From positions 1 to 8,309 of the forward strand of contig PMIZ01000126.1 in NCBI GenBank assembly GCA_003157225.1: a stretch of 8,309 bases of DNA. Direction: 5' to 3'. Each line of letters opens with the position of its first letter. Positions within the stretch are counted from its first letter, which is position 1. Below, piece by piece: positions 1 through 6,091 of this stretch. The DNA is from Actinomycetota bacterium. GTDB lineage: Bacteria; Actinomycetota; Thermoleophilia; RBG-16-64-13. Both the position numbers and the translations under genes were made by a program. The notes beneath the pieces are model-generated. The model saw only the letters and a program-made list of their open reading frames with translations. It did no database searches and was not told the origin of the DNA.

Positions 1-1039
1 CCCCGATGAGAGCGGTGAGGATGCCGAGCGGCATCTCCAGGGGACCGGCGAGCCGCGCTAGATCGTCCACCAGCAGCAGGTAGACCCCGCCCAGCACGGC
101 GGAGACCGGGAGCAGCTTGCCATAGTCCGGTCCCACGATCCCCCGGGCCAGGTGCGGGATGATGAGTCCTACCCAGCCGACGATCCCGGCCACACTCACC
201 GCGGAGGCGGTGAGTAACGTGCAGGCGCCGATGATTATCACCCGCAGCTTGCCGGTCTCAGCCCCCATCGCCCGTGCTTCTTCTTCGCCGAAAGAGAGTG
301 GATTGAGGTGCCACCGCACCAGCAGCAGCGCGGCCCCGCCGACCACCATTGGCCCCAGCAGGATGAGCAGGTCCGTCGTGTTGATCGCCGCCAAACTGCC
401 CATGAGCCAAAACGTGATGGCCGGCAGCTTGTCGTAGGGGTCGGCGAGTACTTTGAGTATCGAGATGAGCGAAGTGAAGACCGTCCCGACCAATATGCCG
501 GTCAGCACCAGGAACAAAGTGGGATCACCACGGCGCAGCCGGCCGGCCAACATGTAGGTGACAACCACCGCCGAGAGGCCGAAACCCAGAGCAAGGAACT
601 GCGTGATGATCACGCTCTTCGACAGCATGATGCCAAGGGCGGCGCCGAAGCCGGCCCCCGCGGAGGCGCCGAGGATGTCGGGCGACACGAGCGGGTTGCG
701 GAACATGCCCTGGTAGGCGGCACCCGAAAGTGAGAGGCCGGCGCCGATCAGCAGGGCGGCTAGGATCCTCGGCAGCCGCACGGTGAGGATCACCGTGGAT
801 ACGTTCTCCGGTACTGCCGCGTGGGTCAGCCCCAACTTCGCCCCGAGCAGCGTGAACATCTCACCGAGGGAGACGTGATAGCGGCCCAGCATGAGCGAGA
901 GTAGAAAGACCAGGATGGGCAGCAGGATGAGCCCGGTGAGCCTCAACCTTACGGCCGTCGTCCTGACTCGCGCGCCGAGACCCCTTGCCGGCGCCTTTGC
1001 CGCGTCGGCTTCCACCCTCTCAGTCATGCCGTCACCCAT
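1..1039 (-). CDS. FecCD/BtuC-family ABC transporter permease, probably molybdate/tungstate (MolB-like); C-terminus cut by window edge
   Basis: Inner-membrane permease of the BtuC/FecCD class, which imports metal chelates, cobalamin or, in the MolBC branch, molybdate and tungstate. The frame is open to the left edge and absent of stops: 346 residues are visible and the family is usually 330-350, so only a short tail is missing. Visible family marks are RLPRILAALLIGAGLSLSGA (residues 88-107), YQGMFRNPLVSPDILG (109-124), LPAITFWLMGSL (205-216) and the ATPase-contact region GWVGLIIPHLARGIVGPDYG (288-307). Many hydrophobic helices start at about residue 34. I chose the ATG at 1039, with AGGGA about 10 nt upstream; an in-frame ATG at 1027 is possible. 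A ModE-like box lies about 95 nt upstream and a ModE-type gene precedes it, which is why I favour molybdate/tungstate. Sequence alone cannot exclude iron-siderophore or cobalamin. No ATPase or binding-protein gene is in the window. Confidence 0.93.
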   Translation of the reverse strand, partial: MGDGMTERVEADAAKAPARGLGARVRTTAVRLRLTGLILLPILVFLLSLMLGRYHVSLGEMFTLLGAKLGLTHAAVPENVSTVILTVRLPRILAALLIGAGLSLSGAAYQGMFRNPLVSPDILGASAGAGFGAALGIMLSKSVIITQFLALGFGLSAVVVTYMLAGRLRRGDPTLFLVLTGILVGTVFTSLISILKVLADPYDKLPAITFWLMGSLAAINTTDLLILLGPMVVGGAALLLVRWHLNPLSFGEEEARAMGAETGKLRVIIIGACTLLTASAVSVAGIVGWVGLIIPHLARGIVGPDYGKLLPVSAVLGGVYLLLVDDLARLAGPLEMPLGILTALIG

Positions 1040-1132
1040 CTCGAATCTGTCCCTACAAGTCGATAGCGCGTTGCCCTCAACCGTGTGTCCCACTCTCATG
1101 CGCGGCGGCCGGCCTGGAACGGGTTGCGGCGC

Positions 1133-1156
1133 CGTTATCGGCAAGAGAGTATAACG
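1133..1156. promoter_or_regulatory. Candidate ModE operator, CGTTAT-N12-ATAACG
   Basis: A perfect inverted repeat with 6-bp half-sites CGTTAT (1133-1138) and ATAACG (1151-1156), separated by 12 nt, gives a 24-nt site. From memory, the E. coli modA operator bound by ModE has the same outer half-sites and the same overall length. The site sits between a ModE-type regulator gene and a FecCD-type permease gene, about 95 nt upstream of the permease start. I infer that the regulator or a full-length ModE elsewhere binds here and represses the permease when molybdate is plentiful. Symmetry does not extend beyond the 6-bp arms. Confidence 0.62.
1148..1153 (-). promoter_or_regulatory. Candidate -10 hexamer TATACT for the permease, overlapping the ModE-like box
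   Basis: Read on the minus strand, the bases are TATACT, one mismatch from TATAAT. They overlap the right-hand half-site of the inverted repeat at 1133-1156. A start site a few bases downstream would leave a leader of roughly 100 nt before the permease ATG. No good -35 box is seen 16-18 nt upstream (the sequence there is GC-rich, around AGCCGC), so the call rests on the hexamer and its placement over the operator, which is where a repressor would act. Confidence 0.35.
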
Positions 1157-1300
1157 CGGAACGGCAGCAGGCGGCTGAAGAATGACGGTTCGCCGCCAGG
1201 GCGCGACCGAGGACGTTGTATCGCGCCGGCCAGTACATTCTGGTGGCCAAGGCTTCGTTCTTCAGCAGCCTCCCGGGGCAGACGGGAACTGGGGGACCGC

Positions 1301-1684
1301 TTACTCCAAAGAAAGAGGTTCCACGGGAGGCACGTCTTGCTCGGGCGGACTCTCCCAGTCGCCGAAATGGCGCTCGAAGACCCCCAGCAGGACGTCGCCG
1401 GCCTCGGCCGCGAGGGCACGGTAACGCTTCATGAGATCCTGGGCCTCAGGCGTGAGGTGGGAACCTCCGCCCAGACTGCCGCCGACGCTGCGATCGAGCA
1501 AGGGGAAGCCCAGGCGCTGTTCGGCCGCGTGCAGGATCCGCCAGGCCTTGTTGTACGACATCCCCAATTCTTGGGCAGCCTTGCGCAGCGAGCCCCACTG
1601 CTCCACGCCGTCGAGTAGCCGGGCAGGGCCGTCTCCAAAGGCCCTGCCCCGATGATCCAGCCATAGTTTGTAGTTCAGGCGCAC
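1301..1684 (-). CDS. ModE-type winged-helix transcriptional regulator, single-domain form
   Basis: 127-residue DNA-binding protein of the ModE/LysR-like winged-helix class. The recognisable core is LLDGVEQWGSLRKAAQELGM (residues 23-42), the recognition helix SYNKAWRILHAAEQRLG (43-59), then the wing PLLDRSVGGSLGGGSHLTPE (61-80), all strongly matching ModE N-terminal domains. The protein ends soon after a helix (MKRYRALAAEAGDVLLGVFE) and has an acidic, Pro-rich tail. The paired molybdate-binding (MOP/TOBE-like) domains of E. coli ModE (about 260 residues) are absent, so metal sensing by this chain alone is doubtful. The start is GTG at 1684, with GGAG (1693-1696) 8 nt upstream. It begins only 24 nt after the preceding gene's stop, so it may be read through from that operon. 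The next gene is a FecCD permease preceded by a ModE-like box. Confidence 0.9.
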   Translation of the reverse strand: MRLNYKLWLDHRGRAFGDGPARLLDGVEQWGSLRKAAQELGMSYNKAWRILHAAEQRLGFPLLDRSVGGSLGGGSHLTPEAQDLMKRYRALAAEAGDVLLGVFERHFGDWESPPEQDVPPVEPLSLE

Positions 1685-1708
1685 GCTTGCGGCTCCGGTC
1701 TGCGCACT

Positions 1709-2413
1709 CTACGCGGATTGCAGGGGACCCCGACCCGGCCCGCCCGGAGCGGCGCCTGTGTCGGTCGTCTGGGCGCCGGCGTCGGTGGTCGGGGCAGCGT
1801 CGATCGTAACTGCCGAGTCAGAAGGCGGCGGACCTGCGCCGGCCGCGGGCGGCGGCGCTCCGTAGGAGGGCGAGACGTAGGGGGCGGCCGGCGCTGCTGC
1901 CGCCCCGCTCGCAGCCGCCGACAAGTAGGTCTCGGTGCCGCAATATGGACATCGGACCAGGCCCTTCCCGGCCAGCTCCACCTTGCCGCCGCAGTTGGGG
2001 CACGTGCCGTCTTTGATCTGCGCCGCCTCGGCGGAGACCAACTCGCCTCGATCCCAGTTCACGAAGCCCCGGAACAAGTCCTTGCCGATGAGGTCGTAGA
2101 TGTTGGCCTTCACCTGGTCGCGGGTGAGATTGCACTCGATGGCGAGGTCGGCGAGGCTCACCCGGCCGCGGGTGGTGACGGCGTTGAGGATGGTCCGCTC
2201 CTTGTCGGCCCTGCTCTCAGCCTTCACCTCTCCCTTGGAGACCAGCAACAGGTAGAGGCCGACGGCGAAGAACGGTAGAGAGAAGAGCACAAGGCCCAAA
2301 ACGTGCCCAGCTTTGCTCTGGCCGGGCGCCAGTTCGGTGAGCCCGGTGATGAGCCAGGCGGCGACGCCTAGACTGACGACGATGAGTACTATGCCGAGGA
2401 TCCTGGTGCGCAT
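1709..2413 (-). CDS. Two-helix membrane protein with winged-helix-like domain and zinc ribbon
   Basis: 234 residues. Two hydrophobic helices at residues 4-24 and 36-58 form a short membrane hairpin. A charged segment (residues 64-130) resembles a winged helix: KERTILNAVTTRGRVSLADL, then AIECNLTRDQVKANIYDLIG, then a wing and the short strand GFVNWDRGELVS. A zinc ribbon follows with C138-x2-C141 and C155-x2-C158. The last 75 residues are low-complexity Ala/Pro/Gly/Thr. The soluble part is most likely cytoplasmic. Similar N-terminal winged-helix plus ribbon layouts occur in uncharacterised bacterial proteins; the domain may bind protein rather than DNA. Start is ATG 2413 because a perfect AGGAGG lies 5 nt upstream; a longer frame to 2470 would translate a hairpin. 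It is the last gene of the zinc-ribbon cluster and is followed 24 nt later by the ModE-type gene. Specific function unknown. Confidence 0.85.
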   Translation of the reverse strand: MRTRILGIVLIVVSLGVAAWLITGLTELAPGQSKAGHVLGLVLFSLPFFAVGLYLLLVSKGEVKAESRADKERTILNAVTTRGRVSLADLAIECNLTRDQVKANIYDLIGKDLFRGFVNWDRGELVSAEAAQIKDGTCPNCGGKVELAGKGLVRCPYCGTETYLSAAASGAAAAPAAPYVSPSYGAPPPAAGAGPPPSDSAVTIDAAPTTDAGAQTTDTGAAPGGPGRGPLQSA

Positions 2414-2418
2414 CGCTC

Positions 2419-2424
2419 CCTCCT
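2419..2424 (-). promoter_or_regulatory. Ribosome binding site AGGAGG deciding the start at 2413
   Basis: AGGAGG on the minus strand, 5 nt before the ATG at 2413. It selects this start over an upstream in-frame start at 2470, which lies within the inverted repeat at 2444-2472. Confidence 0.8.
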
Positions 2425-2443
2425 GGTCGCGACTGGTGTGAGC

Positions 2444-2472
2444 CGGTGCCCGGCCCGCAGGGCCGGGCACCG
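2444..2472 (-). terminator. Strong GC-rich hairpin, possible terminator or attenuator
   Basis: On the minus strand, CGGTGCCCGGCCC pairs perfectly with GGGCCGGGCACCG: 13 bp around a 3-nt loop. It lies 20 nt after the stop of the DUF2207 gene and 30 nt before the start of the next gene. No uridine tract follows (the next bases are GCTCACACC), so it is not a canonical intrinsic terminator. It could be a U-less terminator, an mRNA-end stabiliser, or an attenuator that lowers expression of the last gene. Confidence 0.5.
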
Positions 2473-2492
2473 CTTGGCATTCAGTTCACCTG

Positions 2493-4358
2493 CTACCCGG
2501 CGTGGAATCCGCCTCCTCCGCCGCCGCCGGAGAATCCGCCCCCGAAGCCTCCGCCCGAGAATCCGCCGCCGCCGAACGCACCGTGCGAACTGCCACTCGA
2601 CGATGGGGTGGACGTGAGTACGCTCGACATGTTCCCCAGGCTGTGGAACAGGCTGTTGGAGATCGAATCGAGGCTGAAGCCACCGCCCGGAAGGCCGACG
2701 TGGCCTCCCACTCCTCCGATGCCTCCACCCAGCCCGCCACCGAGGCCCCCGGTCGTCATCGGCCCCATGGGCCCGAACTGACCCGGGATCGGAATGATCA
2801 CTGGCGGGTGGTACCAATCAGGGGAAGCTACTGTCAGTCCTTCGAAGCGCCGCACCCATTCTTTCTCCACGCCGAAGGCAACGGCGTAGGGAAGGTACTT
2901 CTCGAAGTTCTCCTTGGCCGAGGCCATGTCCTGGAAGCGAGCCAAATCCCGGAGATAGTTCCGGAACGCCTCCCACCTCCGCTGCTCCTGCGCCCCCTTG
3001 GGAGTGCGCTGAGGCATGTGCGGGGCGAAGACCCACACAATGATCACGGCAACGATGGACCCGAGCATGAACCAGCCCCAACCGGTGAGATGCACCAACG
3101 CCATGAGCGCGGTTAGCCCACCCAGAACGACGGCCAACAAGAAACCGTGGGCGACCCAGCGAGCTCGGACGCGCTTCGGGTTCTTGTAGAACATGCCAGC
3201 CGCGGTGATCTCCTCATACACCTGGCTGACGATCGGATCCACGTGCGTGTAGAAGTGGTCCTTCAACTGCACCGACGTCACTTGATCGGGATGGTTGCCG
3301 TCGAAGAGCGAGTTGGCGACGGCGGCCTCGAAGCCCTTGAGATCGTCGAGCGGTTTCGTCCGGGTGAAGATGGTGGTCGTCTTCCCGAGCAGGCTTTCCT
3401 TCTCGGCGTCGGTGATCTCCAGGTATCCGCGCCTGGCTAGGTCGACAATGGTGGCGATGACCTCCTTGGTGTCGACCTTCTCGTCGATCAGGGCGCCGGC
3501 CAGCCCCGGGGACAACGTCGAAGGGGGCTCGCTCACATAGGTAGCGTACACCGCGCCCGGATCATCGCGGCCACGCCTGCGCCAGATCAGCAGCATGCTG
3601 AGAAGCGCGACGATAGGAAGCAGGAACCCCACCTTGGGGATGATGAACGCAGCCAGCCGAGTTGCCGTCCAAGTGTACTTCACCACACCCTTCGGGAAGC
3701 CGGTCACGATCCAGAAGTTTGAGTAGGCAGGGACGTTCGAGGTCTCGTAGACCATCTTCGAGGCACCCGGCGAGCCAACTGTGGCCTGGCTCCCGTACCC
3801 TACCTCCACCGCATGCGTCATTTTGTCGGGCGCCACCGAGCCAGGCAGCGTTACGGTCGCTATTGCATGGGCGATGGGGACCGGGGTCTCGGCGTCAAAA
3901 ACGTACCAGCGCAGCTCGTCACCTTGCGAGAAGTACTGCACCACGGCTTTGGCCCGGTAGTGGAAGGTCCAGGTGGCCGACGTGTCGGTGAGATCGAAAT
4001 TGACTTGGATGTACTGGAGACTTCCTTCCTTCCAGGTCTTGAACGTGCCGGGTGTGTCGCCTTTGGGCAGGACGGCTCCATTCGCGTCCCGTACCTGGAT
4101 GTCCGTTATCCCTTCGTAGTTGGCGGTCGGGATGTCACGGGCCACGTAGTGGTAGTTTCCTTGGAAGTTGAAGGTCACCGCCTCGTCGACGACGACGTCG
4201 CCGTTCTGCTGCACATTGACGGCCGCGTCAAGGTTGTCGATGCGCCAGTCCTTGGTCTGCGCCATGGCCACGGGCCCGGCGCAAAGGACCAAGAGAGCGA
4301 CGAGCGCCGCGAGAAACGCGAAGCCCAACGCTAGAGTTCTCGGACGCCGATGCTTCAT
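2493..4358 (-). CDS. DUF2207 family membrane protein with signal peptide and glycine-rich tail
   Basis: 621 residues. The N-terminus has a basic start and hydrophobic core with an AMA|Q-type cleavage site near residue 33. An extracytoplasmic beta-rich domain (about 35-232, starting WRIDNLDAAVNVQQNGDVVV, the hallmark opening of DUF2207) leads to a transmembrane helix at 235-259 followed by RRRGRDD. A cytoplasmic winged-helix-like segment comes next (about 280-400, with IVDLARRGYLEITDAE), then two helices at 402-422 and 427-444. The conserved cytoplasmic C-part includes RRWEAFRNYLRDLARFQDM and PYAVAFGVEKEWVRRFEG. The tail from about 535 is Gly/Ser-rich, ending in repeated GGGF units. DUF2207 proteins are widespread and uncharacterised. 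The start is ATG 4358, overlapping the stop of the SPFH gene as ATGA, so translation is probably coupled and the two products are likely partners. Confidence 0.92.
   Translation of the reverse strand: MKHRRPRTLALGFAFLAALVALLVLCAGPVAMAQTKDWRIDNLDAAVNVQQNGDVVVDEAVTFNFQGNYHYVARDIPTANYEGITDIQVRDANGAVLPKGDTPGTFKTWKEGSLQYIQVNFDLTDTSATWTFHYRAKAVVQYFSQGDELRWYVFDAETPVPIAHAIATVTLPGSVAPDKMTHAVEVGYGSQATVGSPGASKMVYETSNVPAYSNFWIVTGFPKGVVKYTWTATRLAAFIIPKVGFLLPIVALLSMLLIWRRRGRDDPGAVYATYVSEPPSTLSPGLAGALIDEKVDTKEVIATIVDLARRGYLEITDAEKESLLGKTTTIFTRTKPLDDLKGFEAAVANSLFDGNHPDQVTSVQLKDHFYTHVDPIVSQVYEEITAAGMFYKNPKRVRARWVAHGFLLAVVLGGLTALMALVHLTGWGWFMLGSIVAVIIVWVFAPHMPQRTPKGAQEQRRWEAFRNYLRDLARFQDMASAKENFEKYLPYAVAFGVEKEWVRRFEGLTVASPDWYHPPVIIPIPGQFGPMGPMTTGGLGGGLGGGIGGVGGHVGLPGGGFSLDSISNSLFHSLGNMSSVLTSTPSSSGSSHGAFGGGGFSGGGFGGGFSGGGGGGGFHAG
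2496..2576 (-). repeat. Glycine/phenylalanine coding repeat in DUF2207 tail
   Basis: Residues 595-621 of the DUF2207 protein are built from imperfect units of Gly3-4 followed by Phe and often Ser-Gly, such as GGGGFSGGG and FGGGFSGGG, ending in HAG. At DNA level this is a run of near-identical GGN/TTC codons. Gly-rich GGGF tails are common at the C-termini of DUF2207 and TPM-domain membrane proteins; their role is not established. Confidence 0.75.
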
Positions 4359-5509
4359 TTCTTGTCACTCTCAGCCGCGCCCCCACCTGCTGCTGCCGCC
4401 GCGCCGGCCGCCCCGGCCTCTCCTGGGGTCGCCCCGCCGCTGGCGGGTTTGGTGAGGTCATGCCCGCAGTTGGGGCAGAACTTGGAGCCCACCGGCAGTT
4501 TGGCGTTACAGTCGGGGCAGGTGACGGTCTCGGCCAGGTTGGCGCCGCAATTGGGGCAGAACCGGCTGCCGTAGGGTACGTCCGTGCCGCATTTCGGGCA
4601 GCGTATCTTGGGCGTGGCTCCACCAGCCATCGCCTGCTGCAACATGCCGGGGATCATCATGCCAAGGCCGGCGCCGGCGCCTAGGCCCAACCCAGCCGTC
4701 GCGGCGCTGCCGATGTTGGTACCCGTGCCGCCGTCTCCGCCGGTCCCGCCACCGCCGCCTTTGGCCAGGTCGCCGATGGCCTGCGCCGCCTTGTACTGGA
4801 AGTAGCGGTCCATGCCTCCGACGGCTTCCATGCCGGAGCGCTCGTCGATGCGCTTCTGGACGTCTTCGGGCGGCGATATTGCGTTGACTATGAAGTCGAC
4901 CATGGCCAGGCCGTACTGAGCGAAGTCGTCGCGGATGCGGGCCTTGACCCCGGCACCGAGTTCGTCGAAGTAGCGTGGCAGATCAAGCACCGAGTCGAGG
5001 CTCTCGCCCAGGATATCGGCGAGACGCCCAATTATGATGCCGCGGAGGAAGTCCTCGATGTCTGCGTTGGTGTAGATGCTGCGCGTACCCACCAACTTGA
5101 CCACGAAGAGCTTCGGATCGACGATCTGGAAGCTGTAGATGCCGTTCGAACGCAGCCGGATCATCTTGAACTCGGAGTCCCGGAAGAGGATCGGCTCGAG
5201 GGTGCCCCACTTGAGATCGGTGAAGGTCCGCTGGCTGACGAAGTACGCCTCGCAACGGAAGGGGCTGTCGCCCCAGAGGGGCGTGGTGAAGAGAGCGGTG
5301 AGCAGCGGGATGTTCTGCGTGGCCAGGGCGTGGCGGCCCGGGCCAAAGACGTCGTAGGCCTTGCCATCCCTGAAGAACACCGCCCACTGGTTCTCGCGCA
5401 CGACGAGCTGGGAACCCAGCTTGAACTCACCCGAGCCCTGCTCAGGGATACGATGGGCCATCTCGTTCCCTTGCTCGTCGACGTACTCGATCAGGTTCAT
5501 AAGGGCCAT
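4355..5509 (-). CDS. SPFH domain protein (YdjI-like) with two C-terminal zinc ribbons
   Basis: 384 residues, no transmembrane helix before the C-terminal region. Residues 1-25 (MNLIEYVDEQGNEMAHRIPE) and the following GSGEFKLGSQLVVRENQWAV open the SPFH (band 7-like) domain, which runs to about 235 and contains VFGPGRHALATQNIPLL and the FVVKLVGTR strand. A helical part follows (GMEAVGGMDRYFQYKAAQAI), then a Gly-rich linker at 250-300 that includes a hydrophobic GLGLGAGAGLGMMIPGMLQQ stretch. Two zinc ribbons carry C304/C307/C318/C321 and C331/C334/C345/C348, and the tail is Ala/Gly-rich. The family is often annotated 'virion core protein-like'; in Bacillus subtilis YdjI helps recruit PspA to stressed membrane. 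I infer an oligomeric scaffold at the membrane whose ribbons contact partners from the same operon. ATG 5509 has GGAGGT at 5515-5520 and follows the preceding stop by 3 nt. Confidence 0.92.
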   Translation of the reverse strand: MALMNLIEYVDEQGNEMAHRIPEQGSGEFKLGSQLVVRENQWAVFFRDGKAYDVFGPGRHALATQNIPLLTALFTTPLWGDSPFRCEAYFVSQRTFTDLKWGTLEPILFRDSEFKMIRLRSNGIYSFQIVDPKLFVVKLVGTRSIYTNADIEDFLRGIIIGRLADILGESLDSVLDLPRYFDELGAGVKARIRDDFAQYGLAMVDFIVNAISPPEDVQKRIDERSGMEAVGGMDRYFQYKAAQAIGDLAKGGGGGTGGDGGTGTNIGSAATAGLGLGAGAGLGMMIPGMLQQAMAGGATPKIRCPKCGTDVPYGSRFCPNCGANLAETVTCPDCNAKLPVGSKFCPNCGHDLTKPASGGATPGEAGAAGAAAAAGGGAAESDKK

Positions 5510-5512
5510 CGT

Positions 5513-6025
5513 CTACCTCCCGGCTCCAGTGATGAGATGATCCCGCTCGGTGAAGTGCGCGTCCAAAGCCTCGATCCGATCGTCGAGAAGCTTGATGTCG
5601 CTGCCAAGAGAGGGACTACCGGCAGCGAGCGTGTTTGCCATATCGTGGATGCCTGCCGCCTCGGTCTCGAGTGCCTTGTCGAAGTCGTAGAGCTGCTGCA
5701 GCGTCTGACTGCCCGCTTTGGTCGCGTCGAACATGCCCGTGTACCCGTAGTCCGCGAATTGCACTCGATCGCGCACCTTGCGCAGCTTGCGCATGAGCGT
5801 GTCCACGTCACCCAGCGCGTCCAGTTTGCCTGCCTTGATGAGATCGAGCTTGAGGTCGTCCAACTGGCCGAGGCAGGGCTCTAGGCGCTCGGCGATGAAT
5901 ACCCGCTGGGTCTTGTCCGCCTCGCGAGGCACCTCTTTCTTTTTGTAGCCGCTGTAGCCGGGAACTTTCTCCATGGCCCGCTCGAACCAGTTCTTGCTTT
6001 CCTCGATCCGATCATCGATCCCCAT
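5513..6025 (-). CDS. Small charged helical protein, unknown function, SPFH-operon partner
   Basis: 170 residues with no signal peptide, membrane helix or cysteine pair. The N-terminus DRIEESKNWFERAMEKVPGY leads into SGYKKKEVPREADKTQRVFI, a short motif I associate with uncharacterised proteins in similar clusters of high-GC bacteria, though I cannot name a family. The rest looks like amphipathic helices rich in Leu, Asp, Lys and Arg (for example LDDLKLDLIKAGKLDAL and LMRKLRKVRDRVQFADYGYT), consistent with a helical bundle. It sits 3 nt upstream of the SPFH gene, which suggests a stoichiometric partner, perhaps filling the role that PspA-like helical proteins play with SPFH proteins elsewhere. 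That is inference from position only; I see no clear PspA sequence signature. ATG 6025 has an A/G-rich RBS (AAGGGG, 5 nt away). Confidence 0.82.
   Translation of the reverse strand: MGIDDRIEESKNWFERAMEKVPGYSGYKKKEVPREADKTQRVFIAERLEPCLGQLDDLKLDLIKAGKLDALGDVDTLMRKLRKVRDRVQFADYGYTGMFDATKAGSQTLQQLYDFDKALETEAAGIHDMANTLAAGSPSLGSDIKLLDDRIEALDAHFTERDHLITGAGR
5515..5520 (-). promoter_or_regulatory. Ribosome binding site GGAGGT overlapping the upstream stop codon
   Basis: GGAGGT on the minus strand, 5 nt from the SPFH gene's ATG. Its final T is the first base of the TAG stop of the preceding small helical protein gene, an arrangement that favours translational coupling. Confidence 0.8.
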
Positions 6026-6091
6026 GGCTTCCCCTTTCCTAGCCTTACTGCTCGCTAGTGACTCTCGTCACCGCCATCGCGCTTGGAGACT
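6026..6091. other. 66-nt intergenic gap with small hairpin
   Basis: Lies between the one-ribbon protein gene and the small helical protein gene. It contains GTGAC (6058-6062) and GTCAC (6067-6071), a 5-bp stem whose minus-strand loop would be GAGA, a GNRA-type tetraloop. No uridine tract follows and no convincing promoter is seen. The last 15 bases supply the RBS of the next gene. Confidence 0.35.

Larger units (their letters stand above)
1040..1300. other. 261-nt intergenic region between ModE-type gene and permease
   Basis: No convincing gene is present on either strand; overlapping open frames here are Arg/Ser-rich and match nothing I recognise. It holds the CGTTAT-N12-ATAACG repeat, the TATACT hexamer and a widely spaced inverted repeat (CTGAAGAA 1175-1182 with TTCTTCAG 1258-1265, 75 nt apart) of doubtful meaning. 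No uridine-tract terminator is visible after the ModE-type gene. Confidence 0.6.

Noticed and set aside
1040..1132. Molybdenum-cofactor or other riboswitch in the permease leader
   Set aside because: The leader shows no set of paired stems that I could align with a known riboswitch core by eye.
1175..1265. Inverted repeat CTGAAGAA/TTCTTCAG with a 75-nt spacer
   Set aside because: Only 8 bp and widely spaced; expected by chance often enough in this length, and it has no flanking terminator signs.
1085..1618. 177-residue plus-strand open frame across the ModE-type gene and gap
   Set aside because: Its second half is antisense to a clear winged-helix domain; the first half is low-complexity Arg-rich sequence.
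2414..2470. In-frame N-terminal extension of the membrane winged-helix/zinc-ribbon protein
   Set aside because: It would translate the 13-bp inverted repeat and gives a polar segment before an obvious membrane start; AGGAGG 5 nt before ATG 2413 fixes the start.
2496..2576. CRISPR-like or tandem DNA repeat
   Set aside because: The periodicity is explained by Gly/Phe codons in the DUF2207 tail; there are no spacers.
2502..3116. 204-residue plus-strand open frame
   Set aside because: Antisense of the DUF2207 gene; composition is His/Arg/Pro-rich and featureless.
6058..6071. GTGAC-TCTC-GTCAC hairpin as a terminator
   Set aside because: A 5-bp stem with no uridine tract; too weak to call as a terminator, so it is only mentioned within the gap entry.
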